This document shows, piece after piece, positions 1-7,090 of a stretch of DNA of 9,660 nucleotides. A program made the translations under genes and the position numbers. Every line of letters starts with the position of its first letter. Positions within the stretch are counted from its first letter, which is position 1. A model generated the notes under the pieces. The model was not told where the DNA came from. It worked only from the letters and a program-made list of their open reading frames with translations, and did not search any database. The stretch lies in assembly GCA_910584955.1 (NCBI GenBank), contig CAJUDC010000101.1:1-9660 (forward strand), written 5' to 3'. The DNA is from an uncultured Paraprevotella sp. GTDB lineage: Bacteria > Bacteroidota > Bacteroidia > Bacteroidales > Bacteroidaceae.

Positions 1-53
1 ATGTTTGTCAAGGACTTGCATTTATAACAAGTAATTAAGCTGCGAATTTAAGG

Positions 54-1772
54 TATATGGATCATCGTCTGGCAGCCGGATTGGAATATATCGCCGCTCA
101 GGTTCAACAGGTGAAAGGTCTGCCGTGGACAAACTATCATTATGCCAGCAACGGGTTTTATTATACGGATTCACGTTCCTGGCTGATGACGGAACCTGCG
201 ATGGGAGTTCAGATCCGTCCTTTCTGAGGGACGGTGATCGGACATTACGAAGGCGTGAAAGGAGTGCGGATGCCCTTTTCCGAGAAAGTGTTGGAGATGA
301 TGGGGATTGACGGAGGCGGCAGCGGAGGAACCAGTGGCGGCTATGACCAGCTGGGCTATTCCGTGCTCATGAACACACGGGACGGACTGGCACAACCTCA
401 TCAGATTCCTACTGAACTGAAAGGACATATCGAGGTGGATGGCAAATTGATGAAACAGAGCGATCTGGGCGGACTGACCAATACGTATACCAAGAACTAT
501 ACCACTTCGGCAGCGAGCAAGGGGAAAACGGTGAAACTGTTACCGCAATTGCCCGAAGGCGAGGAAAACACGGGTAAATGGCTTTGGAATACGGGAGAAA
601 CCACGCAGGACATCACCGTAATTACCGACCGCAGCTACATCTATCGAGTGACGTATACCAATAAGCAAGGGGTACAAAGTCAGCAATGCTTCTCCATTGC
701 GGTGGAAAACGACAATACGCCCACCAGGATTGTACCTGCTGTCACGTACGAAGGGAAAACAACCGAGGGTATTTGTACGGTTGATGTGATTTATGGTCAG
801 ACCGTCACGCTTAGTGCCACGCCGCTGTGTGGCTGGGGAACTGGTCGCTGGTCTTCGGGGCAGACTACAGAAAGCATCACCACACCGTCGATACGGAAAC
901 CGCAAGACTACACGTATTCCTATACCAATCAGAGCAAAACGGTGAGCAACTGCACCTTTCATGTGAATGTGGTGCCGGCCCGACCGTGGATTCAGATTTC
1001 CGGGGGGACCGTGCGTACGACGCAATGTGTGGTGGAAGCCGGAGGCTGTGTCACTTTGGGACTGGACAAGCCCGCTGTGGTCGGTGCCGACAAGATAGAA
1101 TGGACCGGAGGCTTTCGCGGCGACAAGATAGAGTTGACCGATCTTCAGACGAGCGGCACTTATACAGCCACCTTTACACTGGCCGGTGAGACCGTGACAT
1201 TTGAGTTTACCGTTTTCGTGAAATCACCGGCTCCGACGACCGTCGATCCCGGCAACTACGTCATTCAGCATATCGGCAACGGTCGGTTGCTGACGGCACA
1301 CGGCAAGAATCAGTCCGTTACCTTCGAAGAGGGTAGCGCCGATGCACCGGTCGACGGTCAAGTATGGTTTATCGACAATAAGAATACGCGCCACAACCTG
1401 GTCAGCCTGCCGGACAGCCTGTCGCTCACTACCGCCGCCAAACTGAGCGCCGTCAGCTTTTATTCTTTTTACATCGAGCAGCCGTTGGGGGCCGATCCTT
1501 TTGTTTTGCGGACGGGGACGTCGAGCGGAAGTTTCAAATACTGGAATGTGGAGGCCGACGGCAGCGTGTCGGTCAATCATACGAAACTGACCGACTACCC
1601 GTTCTTGTTGATACCTGTCGACAAGACGGACGGCATCAAACCTGTGGAGAACGGAAACGGGGCTTGTCCGGCACGTGATGCCGAAGTGTACGACTTGGCC
1701 GGTCGTCGTGTGCAAGGCATGCCGATCCCGGGTATCTATATCGTTAACGGAAAAAAAGTAATCATCAAATAG
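54..1772 (+). pseudogene. Degraded alginate-lyase-family gene: C-terminal part of lyase domain, three Ig-like modules, ricin-like module, sorting-like tail
   Basis: Recognisable protein starts at about 54 (YMDHRLAAGLEY) and runs in one frame to the stop at 1772, broken by TGA at 225-227. The first part matches the C-terminal lyase half of the intact neighbour: RPF-stop-GTVIGHYEGVKGVRMPF here corresponds to RSVFEIAYNHYVGRKRLKMPY there. The catalytic region that should lie upstream (an NxNW motif and an ESGRDQAH motif) is absent. Counting from a possible GTG at 234, the rest shows two related Ig-like modules (about 97-158 and 179-247, sharing W-x-(S/T)-G-(E/Q)-TT), a third beta-sandwich-like stretch (about 250-330), a ricin-like beta-trefoil stretch (about 341-462), and a tail with VYDLAGRRV...GIYIVNGKKV, typical of T9SS-type-A-like C-termini in Bacteroidetes. 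No signal peptide remains, so any product restarting at GTG 234 or ATG 270 would stay cytoplasmic and lack the active site. The ancestor was probably a large secreted polysaccharide lyase; its substrate is unknown. Confidence 0.75.
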
Positions 1773-1782
1773 TTATATCGTT

Positions 1783-3189
1783 ATGAAATACGTATTGAGT
1801 TGGGCGATGCTTTTCTGGCTGCTGGCAGCCGAGGTGTCGGCCTTTAATCATCCGGGGTTGCTTCATTCCCGGGATGCGATCCGGCGTATGCGGGAACTGG
1901 TGACTGCCGGAGATACGGTGGCGATGGGGTCGTATGAACAACTAAGAAACGATGCCAAAGCCTCTGCCGGTTATCGTACAGCCGGTCCTTTTGACATTAT
2001 CGCACGCGACGGCGAGCACAGAAGAACCAAGAAAGCCAGTGAGGACGATTTTCTGGCTGCCTATTACAATGCCCTTATGTATGTGATTACGGAAGACGGC
2101 AGTCATGCGGAGAAAGCATTGGCCATTATCCGGGGATATGCCGGACGGCTGACGAAGATAGACGGCCATGACGGTCCGCTTTGTGCAGGCTTGCAAGGTT
2201 TCATCCTGATCAATGCCTGCGAACTCTTGCGTTACGGGTATGACGGATGGAGCCGGAACGATAGCCGGATGACGGAAGCCATGTTCAAGAATGTGTTTCT
2301 GCCCGTGCTGGACGAATTTGACCGGATGTCTCCTTATGCCAACGGCAATTGGGGAGCCGCTGTGAATAAAATGCGTATGGCCGTGGGGGTATACTGCAAC
2401 GACAAGGAACAATACCGGCGTGCGGTGGATTATTACCGTAAAGGAAAGGATAACGGCTCGTTGCCCCATTACATCGGTGAGACGGGACAGTGTCAGGAGT
2501 CGGGACGCGACCAGGCGCATGTCATGCTCGGTCTGGGACAGCTGGCCGAGACCTGCGAAGTGGCTTGGAATCAGGGGGACGATCTGTACGGTGCGATGGG
2601 AAACCGGCTGATGCACGGTTATGAATACACATCGAAAGCGAATCTCGGCTATGAGGTTCCGTTCTCCACCTGGACGGATCTTACGGGAAAATACTGCAAT
2701 TGGACGGTATTGAGCGAAGGAGCGCTGGGGCAGTGGCGTTCCGTCTTCGAGATTGCATACAATCATTACGTAGGTCGCAAGCGGCTGAAGATGCCTTATA
2801 CGAGCCAGGTTCTGGGACGTTTCGTGCGTCCCGAAGGAGCCGGTTTTACGTGTGATAATCCGGGGTTCGGCTCTTTGTTGTTCTATCTCCATACGGAGGT
2901 GGACGGCAGTTCGCCTGTTCCGACGTTGAAAAAATATAAGGTGAACCTGAGGCGTGCGTATTCCATGGAAGAGGAGCCTTTGATACGCATGGAGAACGCT
3001 CCGCGCCTGACGCTTGTCCGCACTGTGGACTGCTGGCCCGAATATTGGGACCTGCTTCCGGTACGCAAGGATGGCAATGTGTATGAATATGCTCCTCGCG
3101 GGGCCAAGTCGCGCAACGGGTATGAGTTTGGCAACCAGAAGATAGCGACTACTTTTTTGGTGGTGGATACCGATGCTTCCGGTTTGTAG
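1783..3189 (+). CDS. Secreted alginate lyase family protein (PF05426-like alpha/alpha-toroid)
   Basis: Predicted exported polysaccharide lyase of 468 residues. Residues 1-20 form a signal peptide: MKY, a hydrophobic core, then a cleavage site after EVSA before FNHPG. The mature protein opens with FNHPGLLHSRDAIRRM, a usual opening for this family. Two family signatures follow: NGNWGAAVNKM at 187-197, and CQESGRDQAHVMLGLGQLAE at 237-256 followed by AWNQGDDLYG. Asn, His, Arg and Tyr in these toroid regions are the likely beta-elimination residues by analogy with alginate lyases; the exact catalytic set is not proven here. A second conserved block (YNHY at 326-329, KMPYTSQVL at 336-344) ends the lyase fold near residue 370. 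The last 90 or so residues are not assigned to a domain. Alginate is only one option, since many Bacteroidales members act on other uronic-acid polymers; CAZy family PL38 is possible. The start lies 10 bases after the upstream pseudogene, suggesting one transcript. No SusC/SusD genes are visible in the window. Confidence 0.8.
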   Translation: MKYVLSWAMLFWLLAAEVSAFNHPGLLHSRDAIRRMRELVTAGDTVAMGSYEQLRNDAKASAGYRTAGPFDIIARDGEHRRTKKASEDDFLAAYYNALMYVITEDGSHAEKALAIIRGYAGRLTKIDGHDGPLCAGLQGFILINACELLRYGYDGWSRNDSRMTEAMFKNVFLPVLDEFDRMSPYANGNWGAAVNKMRMAVGVYCNDKEQYRRAVDYYRKGKDNGSLPHYIGETGQCQESGRDQAHVMLGLGQLAETCEVAWNQGDDLYGAMGNRLMHGYEYTSKANLGYEVPFSTWTDLTGKYCNWTVLSEGALGQWRSVFEIAYNHYVGRKRLKMPYTSQVLGRFVRPEGAGFTCDNPGFGSLLFYLHTEVDGSSPVPTLKKYKVNLRRAYSMEEEPLIRMENAPRLTLVRTVDCWPEYWDLLPVRKDGNVYEYAPRGAKSRNGYEFGNQKIATTFLVVDTDASGL

Positions 3190-3272
3190 GAGGTTGATGA
3201 AAACCGGATGTAGCATGCTTTTTATACGGTTGATCGATAGCTGATTACGTGGTGCTCATCTCGTTATTTCGT

Positions 3273-3333
3273 GGCCTAGACCGCATTTGCATGCGATGCG
3301 CACCGCGTGCAAATGCGGTCTAGGCCGTTTTTT
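3273..3333 (+). terminator. Rho-independent terminator after the lyase gene
   Basis: A perfect 19-bp inverted repeat (arms 3273-3291 and 3308-3326, arm ggcctagaccgcatttgca) extends inward by four more pairs, including one G-T pair, leaving an 8-base loop. It is followed by a T run at 3328-3333. The polarity fits termination of + strand transcription from the lyase gene, whose stop is 84 bases upstream of the stem. Confidence 0.85.
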
Positions 3334-3347
3334 ATCCAATCGCTGCT

Positions 3348-3398
3348 ATAAAAAACACAGGGGGAAGAGAATGGCCGTATCTCTTCCCCCTGTGTTTT
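3348..3398 (-). terminator. Rho-independent terminator of the pyrB-pyrI-flavin reductase-glyA operon
   Basis: A perfect 19-bp inverted repeat (arms 3352-3370 and 3380-3398, arm aaaacacagggggaagaga) has a 9-base loop. On the - strand the stem ends in a T run (complement of 3350-3355). It lies about 140 bases past the glyA stop and is the first strong terminator in that direction. The T-rich right arm may also give some termination of + strand readthrough. Confidence 0.8.
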
Positions 3399-3537
3399 AG
3401 AAAGGATGGGTTCACCGTTTCACGGTGTCCGTAATAATCTTTCTCTCATTGCTTTACGTGTGAAGGGCGCTTCCCTTGCGGTTTCACTGCCCTTTCACAA
3501 CGGTTTCACACACGTTGTCCGAAACCTTCCTGTCTGC
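3399..3537 (-). other. glyA 3' region with clustered GTGAAA motifs and small hairpins
   Basis: No gene is seen in these 139 bases between glyA and its terminator. On the - strand the motif GTGAAA occurs four times (seen as TTTCAC on + at about 3418, 3482, 3493 and 3504), mostly in a GTGAAAC(C/G)G-like context. Short inverted repeats overlap: acaacg/cgttgt at 3497-3502 and 3513-3518, and ggtttc/gaaacc at 3502-3507 and 3521-3526. These two cannot form together because they share a base and their arms interleave. A caccg/cggtg hairpin lies near 3413-3426. This may be a structured 3' untranslated region or a short interspersed repeat; the function is unknown. Confidence 0.4.
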
Positions 3538-4821
3538 TTATCGGGCAAACAGCGGATAGGATTTCATGGTCTCGTTCACTTGCCGGCGTACTTCCGCTAT
3601 GACCTGTTCGTTTTCAGGATCGTTGAGCACCTTCTCAATAAGTTCGGCTATCAGCACCATCAGGTCTTCTTTGGCTCCCCGGGTAGTGATGGCCGGCGTA
3701 CCCAATCGGATGCCGGAAGTCTGGAAAGCGCTGCGAGAATCAAAAGGCACCATGTTTTTGTTCACGGTGATGTCGGCGGCAACCAGGGCTTTCTCCGCTA
3801 CCTTTCCCGTAAGGTCGGGATATTTGGAGCGCAGGTCGACGAGCATGGAATGATTGTCCGTACCTCCGCTGACGATGTGAAATCCGCGTTTCATCAATTC
3901 GTCGGCCAGCGTGCCGGCATTCTTCTGCACCTGCAAGGCCCATTCTTTGAACGACGGTTCGAGCGCCTCGCCGAAAGCAACGGCTTTGGCTGCGATGACA
4001 TGCTCCAGCGGACCGCCCTGTATGCCCGGAAATACGGCGCTGTTCAGCAACTGGCTCATCATTTTTATTTCGCCTTTAGGCGTTCGCTTGCCCCACGGAT
4101 TTTCAAAATCCTTGCCCATCAGGATGATGCCGCCGCGCGGACCGCGCAGGGTTTTATGGGTGGTGGACGTAACGATGTGTGCGTGTTTAAGCGGGTTTTC
4201 CAGCAGTCCTGCCGCTATCAGGCCGGCAGGGTGGGCCATGTCTACCATGAAAATGGCGCCTACCTTATCGGCGATACTCCGCATGCGGGCATAGTCCCAT
4301 TCCCGGCTGTAGGCCGAACCGCCGCCGATGATCATCTTCGGTTTGTGCTGCAGGGCCAGTTGCTCCATTTCGTCATAGTCGACCCGTCCGGTTTCCCGGT
4401 TCAGGTTATAGCCGACCGGCTTGTAGATAATCCCCGATGTGTTGACCAATGAACCGTGCGACAGATGCCCGCCGTGGTCCAGATTCAGTCCCATAAACGT
4501 GTCTCCCGGATTCAGACAGGCCAGAAAAACGGCGGCGTTGGCTTGCGCTCCCGAATGCGGCTGCACGTTGGCATATTCGGCGTCGAACAGTTTGCAGACC
4601 CGTTCGATGGCCAGTTGTTCCACTTCGTCTACGACCTGGCATCCCCCGTAGTAACGCTTGCCGGGGTAGCCTTCCGCATATTTGTTGGTCAGACAGGATC
4701 CCATGGCGGCCATGACCTGTTCGCTTACGAAGTTCTCGGAGGCGATCAATTCGATCCCTTTCAGCTGGCGCTGGTATTCCTGTTCGATTAATTCAAATAC
4801 CTGATTGTCCTTTTTCATCAT
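3538..4821 (-). CDS. glyA: Serine hydroxymethyltransferase
   Basis: Cytoplasmic PLP enzyme that converts serine and tetrahydrofolate to glycine and 5,10-methylene-tetrahydrofolate, the main entry to one-carbon metabolism. The 427-residue length is normal for bacterial GlyA. Landmarks are IELIASENFVS near residue 23, the NKYAEGYPGKRYYGGC substrate and folate region near 46-61, the VDMAHPAGLIAAG segment near 183-195 that holds the PLP-ring aspartate and histidine, and the PLP-lysine motif TTHKTLRGPRGG with Lys213. The C-terminal part has the expected SGIRLGTPAITTRG. The start is either of two adjacent ATG codons (4821 or 4818); the outer one is used here. It is the last gene of the operon, 22 bases after the flavin reductase stop, with its terminator at 3348-3398. 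Placement behind pyrBI is consistent with linking one-carbon supply to pyrimidine and thymidylate synthesis, but that regulatory meaning is inferred. Confidence 0.97.
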   Translation of the reverse strand: MMKKDNQVFELIEQEYQRQLKGIELIASENFVSEQVMAAMGSCLTNKYAEGYPGKRYYGGCQVVDEVEQLAIERVCKLFDAEYANVQPHSGAQANAAVFLACLNPGDTFMGLNLDHGGHLSHGSLVNTSGIIYKPVGYNLNRETGRVDYDEMEQLALQHKPKMIIGGGSAYSREWDYARMRSIADKVGAIFMVDMAHPAGLIAAGLLENPLKHAHIVTSTTHKTLRGPRGGIILMGKDFENPWGKRTPKGEIKMMSQLLNSAVFPGIQGGPLEHVIAAKAVAFGEALEPSFKEWALQVQKNAGTLADELMKRGFHIVSGGTDNHSMLVDLRSKYPDLTGKVAEKALVAADITVNKNMVPFDSRSAFQTSGIRLGTPAITTRGAKEDLMVLIAELIEKVLNDPENEQVIAEVRRQVNETMKSYPLFAR

Positions 4822-4843
4822 CTTTTTACTCTTTTTATTTGTA

Positions 4844-5413
4844 TTACTGCTTTTTCTTCTCTACGCTCCATCCGAATTTGCCGATCGGCTCGCCCAGTTT
4901 GTAGTATCCGCCGTGCAGATAAACCAGCGGATGGCTTGCTTCCAAGGCCCATTTGCCCGTTTGGGCGTCCAGATAGCGCTCGTCGGCCTTTATGTTCAAC
5001 ACGTCCGCCACAAACATGTCGTGCGATCCTAACGACAGGATTTCCTTCACCCTGCATTCGATGTTCAAAGGCGATTCCTCTACCAGGGGAGCTTTCACCG
5101 TTCTGGCTTTTCCCGGTGTCAGATTCATTTCCTGAAATTTATGATGGTCCCTGCCCGAGCGTACGCCGCACCAGTCCGTAGGGTAGGCCATCTGTTCGGT
5201 GGTAAGATTGATCACAAACTCCATGTTTCTTTTTATAATGTCGTAGGAATGCCTTTCGGGACGGAGGGATATGTAGCACATGGGCGGGTTGGTGCAGAGG
5301 GTACCCGTCCAGGCCACCGTTATCAGATTGTATTCGTCCGGGGTGCTTCCGCAGCTTACGAGAACGGCCGGCAGCGGATAGATCAGTGTTCCGGGTTTCC
5401 AGTCTTGTTTCAT
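4844..5413 (-). CDS. Flavin reductase family protein (FMN-binding split barrel)
   Basis: A 189-residue cytoplasmic protein of the flavin reductase-like / DIM6-NTAB family, which binds FMN in a split beta-barrel and typically moves electrons from NAD(P)H to flavin. Family features are the N-terminal PLPAVLVSCGSTPDEYNLITVAWTG stretch (residues about 14-38), in which the segment before AWTG contributes to the FMN phosphate site, then NPPMCYISLRPERHSYDII, then the FVINLTTEQMA stretch near 67-77, and a C-terminal PLVYLHGGYYKLGEPIG. There is no signal peptide or membrane segment. It sits between pyrI (21-base gap) and glyA (22-base gap), so it is almost certainly co-transcribed. The true electron acceptor cannot be read from sequence. 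A role in pyrimidine or folate redox chemistry would be guesswork. Confidence 0.88.
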   Translation of the reverse strand: MKQDWKPGTLIYPLPAVLVSCGSTPDEYNLITVAWTGTLCTNPPMCYISLRPERHSYDIIKRNMEFVINLTTEQMAYPTDWCGVRSGRDHHKFQEMNLTPGKARTVKAPLVEESPLNIECRVKEILSLGSHDMFVADVLNIKADERYLDAQTGKWALEASHPLVYLHGGYYKLGEPIGKFGWSVEKKKQ

Positions 5414-5434
5414 GTTTCTTTGAAGGGGGTCCTG

Positions 5435-5890
5435 TTATACCAGTTTTACATGGTCCAAATCGGTCTCGGTGTTGCAATAATGACATTGCAGGATGCCTTT
5501 CTCCTTGTCGATTACATGAAAATGCGTGCGCATGGGTTCATTGTTGGAGATACATTTGGGATTGGCGCATTTGACAATGCCTTTCAACACATCGGGCATT
5601 CTGACCTCCTTTTTCTCTACAACCTCGTAATCCCGGATGATGCACAGCGTGACATTGGGCGATATGACCGACAACTGGTTCAGCTCTTCATCGGAAAAAA
5701 ATTTGCCGGCAATCTTGATAATGCTTTTATGACCCATTTTTTCGCTTTTCAAGTTGTAGCCGACGGTTATGGACGTCTTCATCCGCTCCAGATGCAGTAC
5801 GTTTACCACTTCAAAAAGCTTGTCCGATGGTATATGGTCGATAACGGTGCCGTTTTCCAGTGCGGCCACCAATAATTCCTGACGTTTCAT
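5435..5890 (-). CDS. pyrI: Aspartate carbamoyltransferase regulatory subunit
   Basis: The 151-residue regulatory chain of aspartate transcarbamoylase, near the usual 150-155 residues. The N-terminal nucleotide-binding domain begins MKRQELLVAALENGTVIDHI; the IDHIP segment (17-21) is where the allosteric CTP/ATP site lies in the family. The C-terminal zinc domain shows all four ligands: Cys108 and Cys113 (C-x4-C) and Cys136 and Cys139 (C-x2-C). Zinc is needed for contact with PyrB. Intact ligands suggest an assembled, feedback-regulated holoenzyme, unlike the PyrI-less enzymes of many bacteria. The gene starts 15 bases after pyrB, consistent with coupled, stoichiometric production. Confidence 0.97.
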   Translation of the reverse strand: MKRQELLVAALENGTVIDHIPSDKLFEVVNVLHLERMKTSITVGYNLKSEKMGHKSIIKIAGKFFSDEELNQLSVISPNVTLCIIRDYEVVEKKEVRMPDVLKGIVKCANPKCISNNEPMRTHFHVIDKEKGILQCHYCNTETDLDHVKLV

Positions 5891-5905
5891 GTCCTGATCT
5901 GTTTG

Positions 5906-6853
5906 TTAGTTTATAATCGTCTTGTCTGCTTTAATGTCCTCCAAGGTGATGCCCAGCGCGTCACAGATGAGGGCCTGCCGTGTGAACAGACCGTTGTGGG
6001 CCTGTTCGAAATAGTAGGCGTGCGGGTCATCATCTATGGCATACTCTATTTCGTTGACACGAGGGAGCGGATGAAGTATTTTCATGTTGGGACGGGCTTT
6101 TCTCAGCATGTGCAGTTTCAACAGGTAGCGGTCTTTCACCTTTTCGTATTCCATCAAGTCTGTAAAACGCTCCCGCTGCACACGCGTCATGTACAGAATA
6201 TCGGCTCCGGCTATGGTGTCTTCGTTAAAGTCGGTGTGCTCCACAAACCGGATGTTGTGCTTGTTGCAATAGAGCTTGTACACCTCGGGCATGGCAAGCT
6301 CCTCCGGTGCGATGAAATGGAAAGTGGGGTTGAAATGGCGCATGGCCATCAGAAGAGAATGAACCGTACGGCCGTATTTTAAATCGCCGACCAGATAGAT
6401 GTTGAGATTGTCCAGCGTTCCTTGGGTCTTATACATGGAATACAGGTCCAGCATGGTTTGCGAAGGATGCTGGTTGGCCCCGTCTCCGGCGTTGATGATC
6501 GGAATGGGAGACACTTCGCTGGCATAGCGGGCCGCACCTTCCAGATAATGCCGCATGACGATGAGGTCGGCATAATTGCTTACCATCATGATGGTGTCTT
6601 TCAGGGTTTCTCCTTTAGTGGAACTGGTCACCTTAGGATCGGTAAATCCGATAACCCTGGCTCCGAGCCGGTTTGCTGCCGTTTCAAAACTTAACCGGGT
6701 GCGTGTTGAAGGCTCGAAGAAGAGTGTCGCAACGATTTTTCCGTCCAGAATCTTCCGGTTGGTGTGCATTTCAAATTCTTGTGCCATCCGAATCAGGTAC
6801 ATGATCTTCTCCTTCGAGTGATCCGCAATAGTAACTAGGCTTCTGTCTTCCAT
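5906..6853 (-). CDS. pyrB: Aspartate carbamoyltransferase catalytic subunit
   Basis: Catalyses carbamoyl phosphate plus L-aspartate to N-carbamoyl-L-aspartate, the first committed step of de novo pyrimidine synthesis. At 315 residues it is the normal length. The carbamoyl-phosphate motif STRTR is at 49-53, the lid lysine region SSTKGET at 77-83 (Lys80), HPSQ at 129-132 within GDGANQHPSQTMLDLYS, the aspartate-side segment VGDLKYGRTVHSL at 155-167, and HPLPRVNE at 261-268. All catalytic positions that can be recognised are present. It is the first gene of the - strand operon, with a Bacteroides-type -7 box 44-51 bases upstream of its start. The leader is too short for an E. coli-like pyrBI attenuator and no leader hairpin is visible. 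Confidence 0.97.
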   Translation of the reverse strand: MEDRSLVTIADHSKEKIMYLIRMAQEFEMHTNRKILDGKIVATLFFEPSTRTRLSFETAANRLGARVIGFTDPKVTSSTKGETLKDTIMMVSNYADLIVMRHYLEGAARYASEVSPIPIINAGDGANQHPSQTMLDLYSMYKTQGTLDNLNIYLVGDLKYGRTVHSLLMAMRHFNPTFHFIAPEELAMPEVYKLYCNKHNIRFVEHTDFNEDTIAGADILYMTRVQRERFTDLMEYEKVKDRYLLKLHMLRKARPNMKILHPLPRVNEIEYAIDDDPHAYYFEQAHNGLFTRQALICDALGITLEDIKADKTIIN

Positions 6854-7052
6854 TGCTGTAAAAATTAATCTTTAGTTGATTGATGATTTCGGACTTCAAA
6901 GGTAGGAAAAAAAAAGCAAAGCCGGGGGGCAGAAGCCAAACAAAAGCATCACTTTTTTTATTCCGGTAGAATTTGGTTTGTCCTGTCCGCTGAAATCCGG
7001 TTTTTCCATGCGGTATATTCTGCTTTTATTCGTTTATTCCGGTGTTTATTCG
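6854..7052. other. Intergenic region between divergent pyrB and penicillin-binding protein genes
   Basis: No gene or RNA is recognised here. The stretch holds the pyrB promoter and a run of nine A residues (6907-6915), followed by a G-rich patch. The pentamer tccgg with a following t recurs on the + strand near 6962, 7000 and 7038, two of these as ttattccggt. These could be operator half-sites or chance; no regulator can be named. Confidence 0.35.
6897..6904 (-). promoter_or_regulatory. Bacteroides-type promoter -7 box for the pyrB operon
   Basis: On the - strand the octamer TACCTTTG matches the Bacteroides sigma-factor consensus TAnnTTTG exactly. Initiation a few bases downstream would give a leader of roughly 35-40 bases. 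A TTTG that could serve as a -33 element lies only 12 bases upstream (complement of 6917-6920), shorter than the usual spacing of about 19-21, and a run of nine T residues fills that spacer. The -7 call is therefore stronger than any -33 call. Confidence 0.6.
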
Positions 7053-7060
7053 TATTTTTG
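7053..7060 (+). promoter_or_regulatory. Bacteroides-type promoter -7 box for the penicillin-binding protein gene
   Basis: TATTTTTG fits TAnnTTTG. It lies 30 bases before the ATG at 7091, so transcription would begin around 7065-7070 with a short leader. No convincing TTTG -33 element is seen at the usual distance. The box covers the possible TTG start at 7058, which argues against that longer reading frame. Confidence 0.5.
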
Positions 7061-7090
7061 CATGATCTATCATTAAGAGATAATAAAAGG

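Noticed and set aside
225..227. UGA read as tryptophan or selenocysteine
   Set aside because: The other genes in the window use TGG for Trp and have no internal TGA. No selenocysteine insertion structure was seen, and the paralogue has Phe rather than Cys here. The missing catalytic region also favours a pseudogene.
1942..3216. Long - strand open frame of 424 codons opposite the lyase gene
   Set aside because: The + strand encodes a signal peptide and conserved lyase motifs; the antisense product is Arg/His/Ile-rich with no family features.
3399..3537. CRISPR array
   Set aside because: The repeated unit is only six to nine bases, unevenly spaced, with no spacer regularity and no cas genes.
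3406..4452. Long + strand open frame of 348 codons opposite glyA
   Set aside because: It lies antisense to a clear GlyA, begins in a terminator-flanked spacer and has no recognisable motif; a shadow of GC-rich glyA codons.
6854..6896. pyrBI-type attenuator or pyrimidine leader in front of pyrB
   Set aside because: The leader is only about 40 bases, with no leader peptide, U-tract hairpin or PyrR-like element visible.
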